DNA of 64,000 nucleotides, taken from the NCBI RefSeq assembly GCF_015500075.1, contig NZ_CP045497.1, positions 186,001 through 250,000 on the forward strand. Direction: 5' to 3'. The notes under the pieces were generated by a model, which saw nothing but the letters and a program-made list of their open reading frames with translations, was not told where the DNA came from and searched no databases. The stretch's first letter is position 1. Each line of letters starts with the position of its first letter. Positions 8,600 to 16,628 of this stretch are shown piece after piece. This DNA comes from Mesorhizobium sp. INR15. Its GTDB lineage: Bacteria > Pseudomonadota > Alphaproteobacteria > Rhizobiales > Rhizobiaceae. Both the position numbers and the translations under genes were made by a program.

Positions 8600-9621
8600 T
8601 GCTCAAACCAAAAGTGACGTCCCAGCAAGTGGCGCGGGTTGCCGGCGTCAGCCAATCGGCCGTTAGCCGGGTTTTTACGCCGGGAGCGTCGGTTTCATCG
8701 AAGACGGCTGCCAAGGTGAAGAAAGCTGCGGAGGAACTGGGCTATCGTCCTAACGTTCTGGCCCGGTCGCTAATCACGGGGAAAAGCAGGATCATCGGGC
8801 TCGTGGTTGCCTATCTGGAAAACCAGTTCTACCCGATCGCCTTGGAACTCCTGTCGCGCGCACTGCAGGCGAGGGGCTACCACATCCTCGTCTTCATGGC
8901 GCCCAACTCGACCGATGGTGTCGAGCCCGTGATCGAGGAACTGTTGGACTACCAGGTGGACGGCATCGTTACGGCTTCGGTCGCGATGACAAATGAACTG
9001 ACGACCCGCTGCGATGCCGCCGGCATCCCGGTCGTGATGTTCAACCGCGGCCAAAAGGATGCCAGGCTGTCCGAGGTCACATCCGACAACATTGCCGGAG
9101 GGCGCAAAGTGGCAGACTTTCTGCTGGCTGGTGGGCACAAGCGGATCGCGCATATCGCCGGCTGGCAAGGGTCATCCACTGGCGTCGATCGCGCGGCGGG
9201 CTTTCTCGCCGGTCTGGCTGCGGCAGGGGTCGAGGCGCATTCAGTGATCGATGGAATGTATGACCGCGATGCCGCTGCGCAAGCCACGCGACGTCTGTTT
9301 GAGTCAGAGTGTCCACCAGACGCGATTTTCGTCGGCAACGATCACATGGCCTTTGCCGTCATGGATACTCTGCGTTTCGAGTTGGGCGTGCGCGTATCCG
9401 ACGACGTCTCGGTCGTAGGCTATGATGACGTCCCGCTGGCGGCATGGCCAGCCTATGATCTGACGACGCTGCGCCAGCCCGTCAATCGCATGGTCGAAGC
9501 GACCGTCGAGGCGCTTCTGTCGCGAATTGAGAAAGGCGATATCGCGCCCCGTAAACATCGGATCGCCGGTCCGTTGATTGTTCGGGGGTCGGCCCGAAAA
9601 CCTGTAGGATATAAGTCGTGA
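8596..9621 (+). CDS. LacI-family transcriptional regulator
   Basis: 341 residues. The N-terminal LacI helix-turn-helix (VTSQQVARVAGVSQSAVSRV, residues about 7-26) and hinge (ELGYRPNVLARSLITGKS) precede a periplasmic-binding-protein-like effector domain (residues about 60-335) ending in TTLRQPVNRM. The start overlaps the SDR stop (ATGA), so the regulator belongs to the catabolic operon. The likely targets are the tandem operators at 1230-1268 and the half-conserved site at 4335-4350, with repression relieved by a pathway sugar or derivative (inference). Confidence 0.9.
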   Translation: MMLKPKVTSQQVARVAGVSQSAVSRVFTPGASVSSKTAAKVKKAAEELGYRPNVLARSLITGKSRIIGLVVAYLENQFYPIALELLSRALQARGYHILVFMAPNSTDGVEPVIEELLDYQVDGIVTASVAMTNELTTRCDAAGIPVVMFNRGQKDARLSEVTSDNIAGGRKVADFLLAGGHKRIAHIAGWQGSSTGVDRAAGFLAGLAAAGVEAHSVIDGMYDRDAAAQATRRLFESECPPDAIFVGNDHMAFAVMDTLRFELGVRVSDDVSVVGYDDVPLAAWPAYDLTTLRQPVNRMVEATVEALLSRIEKGDIAPRKHRIAGPLIVRGSARKPVGYKS

Positions 9622-9996
9622 AAGATTTCGACCTGACGTTGAGGGATGATTTCCCTTGACTTTATCATCGGTATCACTCTGGAAATCTGGGAAGATCGCT
9701 ACATCGCATCCTGTCAGCTGCGACGTCCGAGGCGGGACACAGGGCACTCATTCAGAGATATCGATCGCTGGATGGGTTGCGTGCGTCTCGCCGACGCTCG
9801 ATCCGAATTCCACCACATGTTGGCCGCGATGACCCACTGAAGGTCGCGCGCGGAGGGTTGCGATGGTTGTTGTTCTGGGCAGGAGCGATGCTGAGTTCGG
9901 CCTCTTCAGACGAGATATAGCAACCGTGCGACGTGACGCTTTTTTTGACGAAACGGCGATCTGGAAACAGATCCTGCTGCACCCTGGAGACCTGTG
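9622..9996. other. Intergenic stretch without a recognisable feature
   Basis: 375 bp between the LacI gene and the bicupin gene. Short ORFs on both strands lack start sites and protein-like composition. No copy of the 1230-1268 operator is present. A promoter for the bicupin gene is expected here, but I cannot place its boxes. Confidence 0.3.
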
Positions 9997-10962
9997 ATGA
10001 CCCCGCAAGAGATGGAAGCCCGCATTGTCCGATATGGCGATCTACGGCCCTGCAAGACAGCATTTATAGATGCGCACACACCAGGAAGCGACCAGAAGGA
10101 AAACTTCACAATCATTGGGGGCGGAGTCTCGGAAAGCGCCGACCAGCATGTCCACATCACTGAAACCCCTGGGTTCAACATTGGCGCGGCGGGCCAGCCT
10201 CCGAAATGTCGCAACTCGCTGCATTCGCACAGTACAGCGGAAGTGTTCTTCGTGCTGAAAGGCCGTTGGAAGTTCTTCTGGGGCCGGTGGGGCAAGGCGG
10301 GAGAGGTCGTTCTCGAGGAGGGCGACATCATCAACATTCCCACGGGCATCTTCCGTGGCTTTGAAAATATCGGCGTCGACTATGGGATGATCATGGCGAT
10401 CCTTGGCGGTGACGATGCCGGCGGTGGGGTCATCTGGGCGCCTCAAGTGATCGAGGATGCGAAGTCTCACGGACTGGTGCTGGGCGCCAATGGCAAGCTT
10501 TACGATACAAAGAAAGGCCAGCCATTGCCTGATGGGGTCAAGCCCATGCCGTTGCTGACCGATGAGGAACTGAAAGCCTTTCCGGAATTGGCGCCCGCGG
10601 CGGTGGTGCGGGATTACGTTGCCCGCTACTGGGATCTGATGGCGCTGGCCGCGCACGAACCGGCCAAGGTGATCGGTCCTAAGTCTCTGCTGCGCGACCG
10701 CCCAGGTTTCGAAGTCGAATTGCTGACGCGCGGCTCGATCGCCGATACGCCCTATGTCCTCGATCGACATGAGGTGCTCATGGTCATGCATGGCCATTGG
10801 CGACTGACATGGGAAGGTGGCGAAAAGACTCTGGCGCCGGGCGATGTCTGTGCGGTGCCGCCTGGATTGTCACACGGTCTGGCCCCATCAATGACAGGAG
10901 AAGCAAGCCTCTACCGGGTGCGCAACACCGACGACAAGCCCGGTGCAACCTGGAGAGCTTGA
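9997..10962 (+). CDS. Bicupin-domain protein
   Basis: About 321 residues with two cupin barrels. The first has HSHSTAEVFFVLKGRW (metal-binding His/His/Glu, residues about 75-90) and the later motif IPTGIFRGFEN. The second has DRHEVLMVMHGHWRL (about 249-263) and the closing VPPGLSHGL. The two-barrel layout and length resemble gentisate-type ring-cleaving dioxygenases and bicupin isomerases, but the second barrel lacks the full HxH pair, so dioxygenase activity is not certain. GGAG lies 8 nt before the ATG at 9997. It leads a short run with the hydrolase and RraA-like genes. Confidence 0.75.
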   Translation: MTPQEMEARIVRYGDLRPCKTAFIDAHTPGSDQKENFTIIGGGVSESADQHVHITETPGFNIGAAGQPPKCRNSLHSHSTAEVFFVLKGRWKFFWGRWGKAGEVVLEEGDIINIPTGIFRGFENIGVDYGMIMAILGGDDAGGGVIWAPQVIEDAKSHGLVLGANGKLYDTKKGQPLPDGVKPMPLLTDEELKAFPELAPAAVVRDYVARYWDLMALAAHEPAKVIGPKSLLRDRPGFEVELLTRGSIADTPYVLDRHEVLMVMHGHWRLTWEGGEKTLAPGDVCAVPPGLSHGLAPSMTGEASLYRVRNTDDKPGATWRA

Positions 10963-11083
10963 GCGATGATTGTGTGAGATACGGCCTGGCGAATCGAGCC
11001 AGGCCGGCGGCTCCTGGTGTGCGTGGGCTGCCGTTGCCGCATGAATTCGCCGCCGAGTTCACTTGAACTGGTCGAGGTCGGGG

Positions 11084-11776
11084 ATGATCCCATTGCTGTT
11101 GATTCCCGGGATGATGTGCGATGCGCGTCTGTTTGGCCCGCAAATCGCTGGCCTGTCGGCTCAACGAAATCTGATCCTTGCCTCGATCGCGAGTCATGAC
11201 ACGATCGCGAAACTGGCTGCCGAAATCCTTGCCCATTCGCCGCCCCGCTTTGCCCTCGTGGGCCTGTCGATGGGAGGGATTGTCGCCATGGAGATCATCC
11301 GGCAGGCGCCGGGGCGGGTCGAGCGACTGGCCTTGCTGGACACTAATCCCTTGCCGGAACTGGAAGCGGTCAGACAGCGCCGTGAACCGCAAATTGAAAA
11401 GGTCAGGGCAGGGGGGCTTCATGTCGTGATGCGGGACGAGATGATCCCGAACTACCTTACCAACGGACATGAAAAGCAAGCAATAGCGGATCTCTGTATG
11501 GACATGGCCGTCGGTCTGGGGTCGGATGTCTTCATCCGCCAGTCACGCGCCCTTCAGACGCGGGCGGGTCAGGAAGATGTTCTGCGCACGGTGACGGTGC
11601 CTAGCTTGATACTTTGTGGCGAGGAGGATGCGCTGTGTCCGGTCGAGCGGCACATCTTTATGCGTGATCTGATTGCTGGCGCGCGGCTTGAGGTCATCGA
11701 ACATGCCGGCCATCTGCCGACCCTCGAAAAACCGGAACAAACCACAGCGGCGTTGAGCCGGTGGTTGGAGGCATGA
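11084..11776 (+). CDS. Alpha/beta-fold hydrolase
   Basis: 230 residues. The nucleophile elbow is GLSMGG (Ser near residue 63), the acid is in LCGEEDALCP, and the catalytic His is in HAGHLPTLEKPEQ near the C-terminus, a complete triad. The oxyanion segment is LIPGMMCDARLF at the N-terminus. No signal peptide. It probably hydrolyses an ester, lactone or enol-lactone intermediate of the block. I prefer ATG 11084 over a TTG at 11063, since the fold starts at MIPLLLIPG. The stop TGA overlaps the ATG of the RraA-like gene at 11773. Confidence 0.85.
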   Translation: MIPLLLIPGMMCDARLFGPQIAGLSAQRNLILASIASHDTIAKLAAEILAHSPPRFALVGLSMGGIVAMEIIRQAPGRVERLALLDTNPLPELEAVRQRREPQIEKVRAGGLHVVMRDEMIPNYLTNGHEKQAIADLCMDMAVGLGSDVFIRQSRALQTRAGQEDVLRTVTVPSLILCGEEDALCPVERHIFMRDLIAGARLEVIEHAGHLPTLEKPEQTTAALSRWLEA

Positions 11777-12201
11777 TGGACAGCGAACTCCTTGATCTAT
11801 TGCGCAGCGTCGGCACGCCTACCGTCTGCAACGCCATAGAAGTCGTGCAAGGCAAACGTGGGTTTGGTGATTTTACCAGAGGCACCATGCTGTGCAGCGC
11901 ACCTGACGAACCTGCTGTTGTCGGCTATGCACGCACCGCCAAGATTGCAGCTATGCACCCTCCCACTGAGCTCCGCAAGGCGCGACGGATGGCCTATTAC
12001 CGCTACATGGCCGAAGCGCCTCGCCCTGCCGTTACGATGATGGAAGATGTCTATTTTCCCGATTGTGTCGGCGCGTACTGGGGCGAGATAAATGCGAATG
12101 TTCACAAAGGGTTCGGCATCTCAGGCGTGCTGACCAACGGTGTCATGCGAGACTTGGGTGACCTTCCCGAAGGGAACGCTCCGTTTTGGTCCTGTGCCTA
12201 A
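11773..12201 (+). CDS. RraA-like / HMG aldolase-family protein, C-terminally truncated
   Basis: 142 residues from ATG 11773, which overlaps the stop of the hydrolase. It has the N-terminal part of the RraA/4-hydroxy-4-methyl-2-oxoglutarate aldolase family: SVGTPTVCNAIE, then GYARTAKI, and GVLTNGVMRDLGDLPEGNAPFW, which corresponds to the family's G-G-RD metal/substrate region. Normal members run 200-240 residues and continue with the second half of the barrel. Here the frame stops straight after this motif and no continuation is visible in the next 500 bp in any frame. The gene is probably a truncated remnant at a rearrangement junction, though the active-site Arg-Asp is retained. Confidence 0.65.
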   Translation: MMDSELLDLLRSVGTPTVCNAIEVVQGKRGFGDFTRGTMLCSAPDEPAVVGYARTAKIAAMHPPTELRKARRMAYYRYMAEAPRPAVTMMEDVYFPDCVGAYWGEINANVHKGFGISGVLTNGVMRDLGDLPEGNAPFWSCA

Positions 12202-12721
12202 GCTTTAGGCCGCGGAGTTTTCAGCATTGTGCCCAAAGGGTTGCAAATTGGTAAGAAGCTTGAATTGCACCGGGCTCACCGCCCGTTGCCAGATCAACAT
12301 AGCAACGCCGCCTATCGATGCATCCCGCACAAAATCGAGCTTCACAGATTTCTTATACGACATCTTTCAAGGTGCCTTCCAATATCTGCCCTGCTGGCAT
12401 TTAATGATTTGACGCGCCTTGTTTGCCGCCGATCGATTTGAGCTTTAGCAGATAACTGGGCGCGCGGCTCGCGCACCGCTGCGTCGCAGCATTCCTTCGT
12501 CATCTTATCCTGGTCAGTCTTGACCAAGCCAGCCGGGGCCTTCTTCGTATCCGAGTCGGGCTTCAAGACTGCGTCGGTGATGTACGGGACCACTATTTTT
12601 GGGCTCGTTGAGAGCGCCTGACCGGCACTGGTTGGATGCATGCCGAAACCAATGAGGCGATAGGCGTCCAACCGACACGCTGACGATAATGGCATATCAG
12701 CGCAGTGCCGGCCGGCGCGTG
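12202..12721. other. Junction region with one doubtful minus-strand ORF
   Basis: 520 bp between the truncated RraA-like gene and the monooxygenase gene. On the minus strand a frame from ATG 12641 down to 12342 (99 codons) contains a hydrophilic stretch (TDQDKMTKECCDAAVREP) that looks like real protein, but it has no clear ribosome site and no family I know. It may be a remnant. Nothing else is recognised. Confidence 0.25.
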
Positions 12722-13858
12722 TCAGCCGGCCTTGATCGCCGCCGCGATGGCGCGGGCCTGCAGCCGCGCGTTGGCGAAGCAGCCGCGAATGCTTGGCCGC
12801 ATGCCGGTGAACCACAGGCCGGGCAGGCTGGGGGAGTGACCAGCGCCGTTGAAGAGCGGAAACCCTCTTGCGTCGAGGACGCCAAGCTTGCCGACCATCC
12901 GTTCGAGCCCTGTGCGGTAGCCGGTCGCGGCGATGACGATGTCGGGGCGGATCCGTTCGCCATTGGTGAGGATCACGCCATCGCCGGTGAATTGGCCGAT
13001 CCGCGGCACCACCTGGATCCTTCCAGCCTTGATGGCGTCGGCGGCGCCGTCATCGGACGCAATGGCGATATAGTCGCGGGCCAAACGGCTGGCGCCTCCC
13101 GTGCAGGCGGGCGGCAGGTTGAACTTCGTCAAGTCACCGAAGGCGATACGCTGGGTCGTCCGCAGCAGGGCGTCCGCGACCCCGACCGGCAGGCGCGCCA
13201 CGATGGGTGACATCAGGTGAACCGGGATGTTGAAGATGCGCTTGGGCAGCAGCGTCGGCCCGTGCCGCGCCGACAGCCACAGGGCTGATGTCTCGATGCC
13301 GGCCAGATGGTTGAGCACGTCGAAACCCGAATTGCCGGCGCCAACCACCATGACCTTCTTGTGCGCATAGTCGCCAGCATCGCCGAAGTCGGCCGAATGG
13401 ATGATCCGGCCGCCAAAATCCGCCATGTCTTTCCATTGCGGAATGTGGGGTGTGCTGTCGCGACCGGTGGCGATGACGACATGGGCTGCGGTCAGCGTTC
13501 CCATGGTGGTGGTAATCGTCCAGTGGCCACCGGCGAAGGCGATCTCCTCGATGCGGACGCCATATTCGATCGGCAGTCCGTGGCGCCGACTAAACAGATC
13601 GAGATGGTCGACTACCAACGACTTGTCCGGAAAGGCCGGTGTTCCCCTCGGATAGTTCACACCGGGCAGCGACGACAGCGAGCGGTGCGTGTTGAGGTGC
13701 AGGTCATTGTGCCGGCGCCGCCATGGCTCGCCGACGCGCCGCTCCTTTTCCAGCAGCCGAACGGATATGCCGGCCTGCATGAGGGCATGGGTGGCGGCCA
13801 GACCGGCCACACCCGCGCCTATCACGATCACTCCGTCGGATATCCTGGTTCCGTGCAT
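12722..13858 (-). CDS. Flavin-containing monooxygenase-type NAD(P)/FAD oxidoreductase
   Basis: 378 residues. The FAD Rossmann motif GAGVAGLAATHAL is near residue 14, and a second nucleotide motif GAGNSGFDV near residue 173 suits NADPH. The ATGYR motif near the C-terminus (IVIAATGYRTGLERM) is typical of flavin-dependent N-hydroxylating and YUCCA-like monooxygenases. Between them is the segment RRRHNDLHLNTHRSLSSLPG, where the FMO-like family has similar residues. Cytoplasmic. It is monocistronic, starting at ATG 13858 and facing away from the MucR region. The substrate cannot be told. Confidence 0.85.
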   Translation of the reverse strand: MHGTRISDGVIVIGAGVAGLAATHALMQAGISVRLLEKERRVGEPWRRRHNDLHLNTHRSLSSLPGVNYPRGTPAFPDKSLVVDHLDLFSRRHGLPIEYGVRIEEIAFAGGHWTITTTMGTLTAAHVVIATGRDSTPHIPQWKDMADFGGRIIHSADFGDAGDYAHKKVMVVGAGNSGFDVLNHLAGIETSALWLSARHGPTLLPKRIFNIPVHLMSPIVARLPVGVADALLRTTQRIAFGDLTKFNLPPACTGGASRLARDYIAIASDDGAADAIKAGRIQVVPRIGQFTGDGVILTNGERIRPDIVIAATGYRTGLERMVGKLGVLDARGFPLFNGAGHSPSLPGLWFTGMRPSIRGCFANARLQARAIAAAIKAG

Positions 13859-14187
13859 GGCTGAGTAGCCTCGGCAACAACAAAGCGGGCGCTCGACCTC
13901 CCATCCTCATCAAGCGCAAACCGCTGGCAAACACCGGTCAAGTCGCTGATATGCCTGGTTTGTGGCGACGGCCAGCGTGGCGGCCGGCAGTCCCGTACAC
14001 TTTACTGTTACCGGACGCCGCCGACCCCCATGCCGGCGCATGGGCATCGGCTTGAGCCAATCAACGTTGTGAGTGCCGCTGATGCCTGCGCCGCCGAGCA
14101 TGGTTAGCGGCACGACGGATACCAGGCAACGGGACTGTCGGGAATTCCGTGTGCGGGCGGGCATAATGGGTAAGAAGGAGTCCCACT

Positions 14188-14289
14188 ATGTCGCGACGCA
14201 AAGAACCTGCGATACCGAATGATCTTCTCGACCAGTTGCTTGCGGGAGGTGCCGCCAGCGCGGCATTTGAACAAGGTGGTCTGCTGTGA
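14188..14289 (+). pseudogene. IS256-family transposase, N-terminal scrap
   Basis: An ATG preceded by AAGGAG (14175-14180) opens a 33-residue frame starting MSRRKEPAIPNDLLDQLLAG and ending ...GGLL then TGA, which matches the conserved N-terminus of IS256-family transposases. The remaining 370 or so residues are absent. It lies in the 605-bp gap between the monooxygenase and mucR genes; the rest of that gap (13859-14187 and 14290-14463) shows nothing I recognise. Confidence 0.65.
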
Positions 14290-14463
14290 TGAGCTACGGC
14301 TCCTCACGGCAGTCCATATCCTTCTTTACGGCGACCAAGGCGACCAGAGTTTCAGCGGGTTCCGTCGCAATTTTTCGGAAAGCGGCTCGAAATATTTCTG
14401 CATCAATGGATCAGCGCAAAAGGAGTGCCAGTCCGACTTGAGGCCCACCAACCGACGAGGTGA

Positions 14464-14934
14464 CTACGGCTTAGCTGCCTTGCGCTTCGCAGGCGCATTC
14501 TTAGCTTCGGGAGTCGCCTTGCGGCCCAAACCGCTAGCCTTTGCCAGCGCCGACCGAGTTGCAGCATAGCTTGCCGCGACCATCGGATAGTCGGCGGGCA
14601 GGCCCCATTTAGCGCGGTATTCGTCAGCCGTCATTCCTAGCGCTCTGAGATGGCGCTTCAGCGACTTGAACTTTTTGCCGTCGTCCAGACAGATGATATA
14701 GTCGGGGAACACGGACTTCTTCGGGTTGACCGCAGGAATTAGGGCTTCAGCTGGCGGCTCAGTTGGCCCACCAAGGCGCGACATTGACATATGCACTGAG
14801 GCGATTAGATCGGGCAAGCCCGCCGCCGGAACCGGATTGTTTTGCACGTACGCCGCAACAATTTCGGCAGTCAGTTCGATAAGTTCCCCATTATCGCTAA
14901 TGCTCAAAGCCTCAACTCCAGTTCGGTCATGCAA
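14464..14934 (-). CDS. MucR/Ros-family zinc-finger transcriptional regulator
   Basis: About 156 residues. The opening ELIELTAEIVAAYVQNNP and the later SLKRHLRALGMTADEYRAKW followed by LPADYPMVA are hallmark Ros/MucR segments. The finger part reads YIICLDDGKKFKSLKRHL: one Cys and the His of the loop are seen, while the usual paired Cys is replaced, so the zinc site may be atypical. The C-terminal tail is Lys/Ala rich. The only in-frame start is a TTG at 14934 with a weak ribosome site, so the exact start is uncertain. Such proteins control surface polysaccharide, motility and symbiosis genes in rhizobia; accessory copies are common on plasmids. Confidence 0.85.
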   Translation of the reverse strand: MHDRTGVEALSISDNGELIELTAEIVAAYVQNNPVPAAGLPDLIASVHMSMSRLGGPTEPPAEALIPAVNPKKSVFPDYIICLDDGKKFKSLKRHLRALGMTADEYRAKWGLPADYPMVAASYAATRSALAKASGLGRKATPEAKNAPAKRKAAKP

Positions 14935-15045
14935 ACTGTCTAATATGTTTTTCTGGTGAGCAAAACCATTAAAGTTGGCCAGGCTTAGTCGCGGACCGAT
15001 AACGACCGATTTCCCTGCGAATTCTTTCGAATGCCTTCTCTCTTG

Positions 15046-15249
15046 CTACTCTGCCGATCTGTCGATGAGCCCTTCGTAGGTCAGCCAAGCACGGGACACA
15101 GCCTTATCCCAAAAGATGCACTTGCCCTCGAAGAGCATGGAACACCGAATGGCTTCGGGCTCGACGTCTACCTCCCGCCGTCCGTGATTGTCGGTGCCGT
15201 AAGCTGGCATGCCGCAGCGCGAGCAAGTGATTTCAATCCGCGCGGTCAA
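15046..15249 (-). CDS. Small Cys-containing protein, possibly zinc-binding
   Basis: 67 residues from a TTG at 15249 whose TTGA overlaps the stop of the upstream small HTH gene, a sign of translational coupling. The N-terminus has CSRCGMPAYG, a CxxC knuckle, with further Cys near residues 36 and 44, so a small metal site is plausible. No catalytic family is recognised. It sits in a run of short minus-strand genes (15046-16014). Confidence 0.45.
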   Translation of the reverse strand: MTARIEITCSRCGMPAYGTDNHGRREVDVEPEAIRCSMLFEGKCIFWDKAVSRAWLTYEGLIDRSAE

Positions 15250-15468
15250 GAAAACCGCTTCCCCTTGAGACCGACCGGCTTCAACGCTTCCGCCTTCTCA
15301 TGGATGGTCGCCAGCGTCTCGATCCAGGCGCCAGCTTTCACTGGGATTTCCTCGAGATCGTTCAGCCAGGCGTTCACCAGCGACACTTCACAGCCGAGGC
15401 AGCGCGACCAGCGTACTGGGCGCCCACCGGATGATGGATAGGCATTTGCTGAGGCGATCAGGAGTCAC
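15246..15468 (-). pseudogene. Small helix-turn-helix-like gene broken by one frameshift
   Basis: A GTG at 15468 is preceded by a strong GGGAGGAATTC ribosome site. The first frame reads VTPDRLSKCLSIIRWAPSTL and then runs into a stop. A shift of one base picks up LGCEVSLVNAWLNDLEEIPV and continues to a natural end (KPVGLKGKRFS, stop at 15246-15248). Joined, the two give about 73 residues with the layout of small rhizobial HTH proteins (a W-S-x-x-x-LA-x-x-LG core then the recognition helix). The total length (223 nt) is not divisible by three. Either the gene is inactive or the sequence has a one-base error near 15400. Confidence 0.55.
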
Positions 15469-15507
15469 CGAATTCCTCCCAGGCTATCGCGTAACGATCA
15501 GATCGGC

Positions 15508-15642
15508 TCACAGCGTCGGCAGTTTTGCTGCCGGTGGGGCTGCTGCACCCGGCGTCGCCGTATGTTGAAGCTGAAATTCAGCCACGCCAACTCCGATAGC
15601 CAGCGCCGCTATTGCTAGCAACAAGAACGTCCTGACGCGCAT
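15508..15642 (-). CDS. 44-residue single-span membrane peptide
   Basis: ATG 15642 has AGGAG exactly 7 nt upstream, a strong start. The product begins MRVRTFLLLAIAALAIGVGV, one hydrophobic segment after two Arg, then a short Ala/Pro-rich tail ending ...KLPTL. It could be an inner-membrane anchored peptide or a secreted peptide. No family is recognised. It lies between two small regulatory genes on the same strand. Confidence 0.5.
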   Translation of the reverse strand: MRVRTFLLLAIAALAIGVGVAEFQLQHTATPGAAAPPAAKLPTL

Positions 15643-15723
15643 TCATCCGCTCCTAAAGCCTAGTTCCGCGCTACGACCGCACACGCCTCAGATTATCAGC
15701 GATCGGCGCACTCCCAACTCCAG

Positions 15724-16014
15724 CTACATCTCGTTGTTGTCGATGATCCCGGCCTCGCCATCGCGCATCTCGACGGCAAGCGTCGACTTCTTCAGCCTCA
15801 CACCGGCGCCACGGCTGTTCTCGGGGATGAACTCGACGCCGGCCGCGATCAACGTCTCCTGCATTCGCGTGAGCGTTGTGGCGTAAGGCGTCCGCTTACC
15901 GGATTCAAAGTCTGCGATAATTGCGCGACCGGCTTCTGACTTGTCCGCTAGATCCTGCTGCGTCCAACCGATCAGGCCCCGCGCAGCCCTCAACTGACCT
16001 GTTGTGATCGTCAT
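15724..16014 (-). CDS. XRE-type helix-turn-helix regulator
   Basis: 96 residues from ATG 16014, with GGGAG just upstream. The HTH core is TTGQLRAARGLIGWTQQDLA (residues about 4-23) followed by FESGKRTPYATTLTRM and the family tail AAGVEFIPENSRGAGVRLKK. This short class of single-domain regulators is abundant in rhizobia, and a relative is at 62005-62307. A longer reading from 16065 adds non-homologous residues. Target unknown. Confidence 0.8.
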   Translation of the reverse strand: MTITTGQLRAARGLIGWTQQDLADKSEAGRAIIADFESGKRTPYATTLTRMQETLIAAGVEFIPENSRGAGVRLKKSTLAVEMRDGEAGIIDNNEM

Positions 16015-16214
16015 TTGCTCCCTTGAACTGATGTTCCTCGCCAACGTACTCGCTGCCTGGCGCATGTTCTCGTCGTAGGCTGATCACAGTGCGTAGCTCG
16101 ATGCCTCACGGTGGCGGGCTCTTCTAATTCTCATTTCTTGTATTTTGCCTGACAGGCAGGACTCAACTCGCTTATGTGCTTCCTGAGGCAAGACACCGCT
16201 TGGTTAACAGGTGT

Positions 16215-16350
16215 CTACGCGCAGAGCCGCTTGAAGTCGGATGCACACGGCGAAGCGGCGTGCGTGCTATGACCGCCTCTCGCATCGGCCAGGCCGGCGG
16301 CGAAGAGACCCACGACGATGGCAATACCTGCAATAGAAACTGCTCTGACA
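16215..16350 (-). pseudogene. Small secreted protein gene cut at its start by the IS5 remnant
   Basis: On the minus strand the frame ending at TAG 16215-16217 reads RAVSIAGIAIVVGLFAAGLA, then DARGGHSTHAASPCASDFKR. This is a signal-peptide-like hydrophobic stretch with a short Cys-containing tail. Going upstream it loses sense exactly where IS5 transposase homology begins (about 16353), and there is GTC where a start codon would be expected. I read it as a native small exported protein whose start was removed by the insertion. Evidence is modest. Confidence 0.35.
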
Positions 16351-16352
16351 TG

Positions 16353-16628
16353 GGCGCTGATTGAGCCGATGATGCCGGCGCCGAGCCGCGTCGGCCGACC
16401 TCGCAAGACGAACCTGCGAGAGGTCGTGAACGCGCTTTTGTATATCGCCTCCTCGGGCGGCGCGTGGCGGCTCCTGCCGAAGGACTTTCCGCCCTTCTCG
16501 ACGGTGCAGAAATATTTCTATCGCTGGCGCGAGGACGGCCTGTTGCGGACCATCAGCAATGAACTCGCGATGGCGGCGCGCGAGCGGGAAGGCCGGGAGG
16601 CCAGCCCGACGGCCGGCGTCATCGACAG
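16353..16628 (+). pseudogene. IS5-family transposase, 5' portion
   Basis: The frame gives WALIEPMMPAPSRVGRPRKT and then LYIASSGGAWRLLPKDFPP..., the N-terminal part of an IS5 (IS1031-like) transposase. Its first 20 or so residues are missing or replaced. Homology ends within the ...GVID segment at 16628. The matching second half resumes at 18084, so the gene was split by the IS110 element between them. Confidence 0.8.

Noticed and set aside
9646..10063. Short ORFs between the LacI and bicupin genes
   Set aside because: They have no credible starts, no motifs and overlap each other on opposite strands.
13910..14164. 84-residue minus-strand ORF in the gap before the MucR gene
   Set aside because: One stretch looks protein-like (VPLTMLGGAGISGTHNVDW), but there is no ribosome site and no family recognised.
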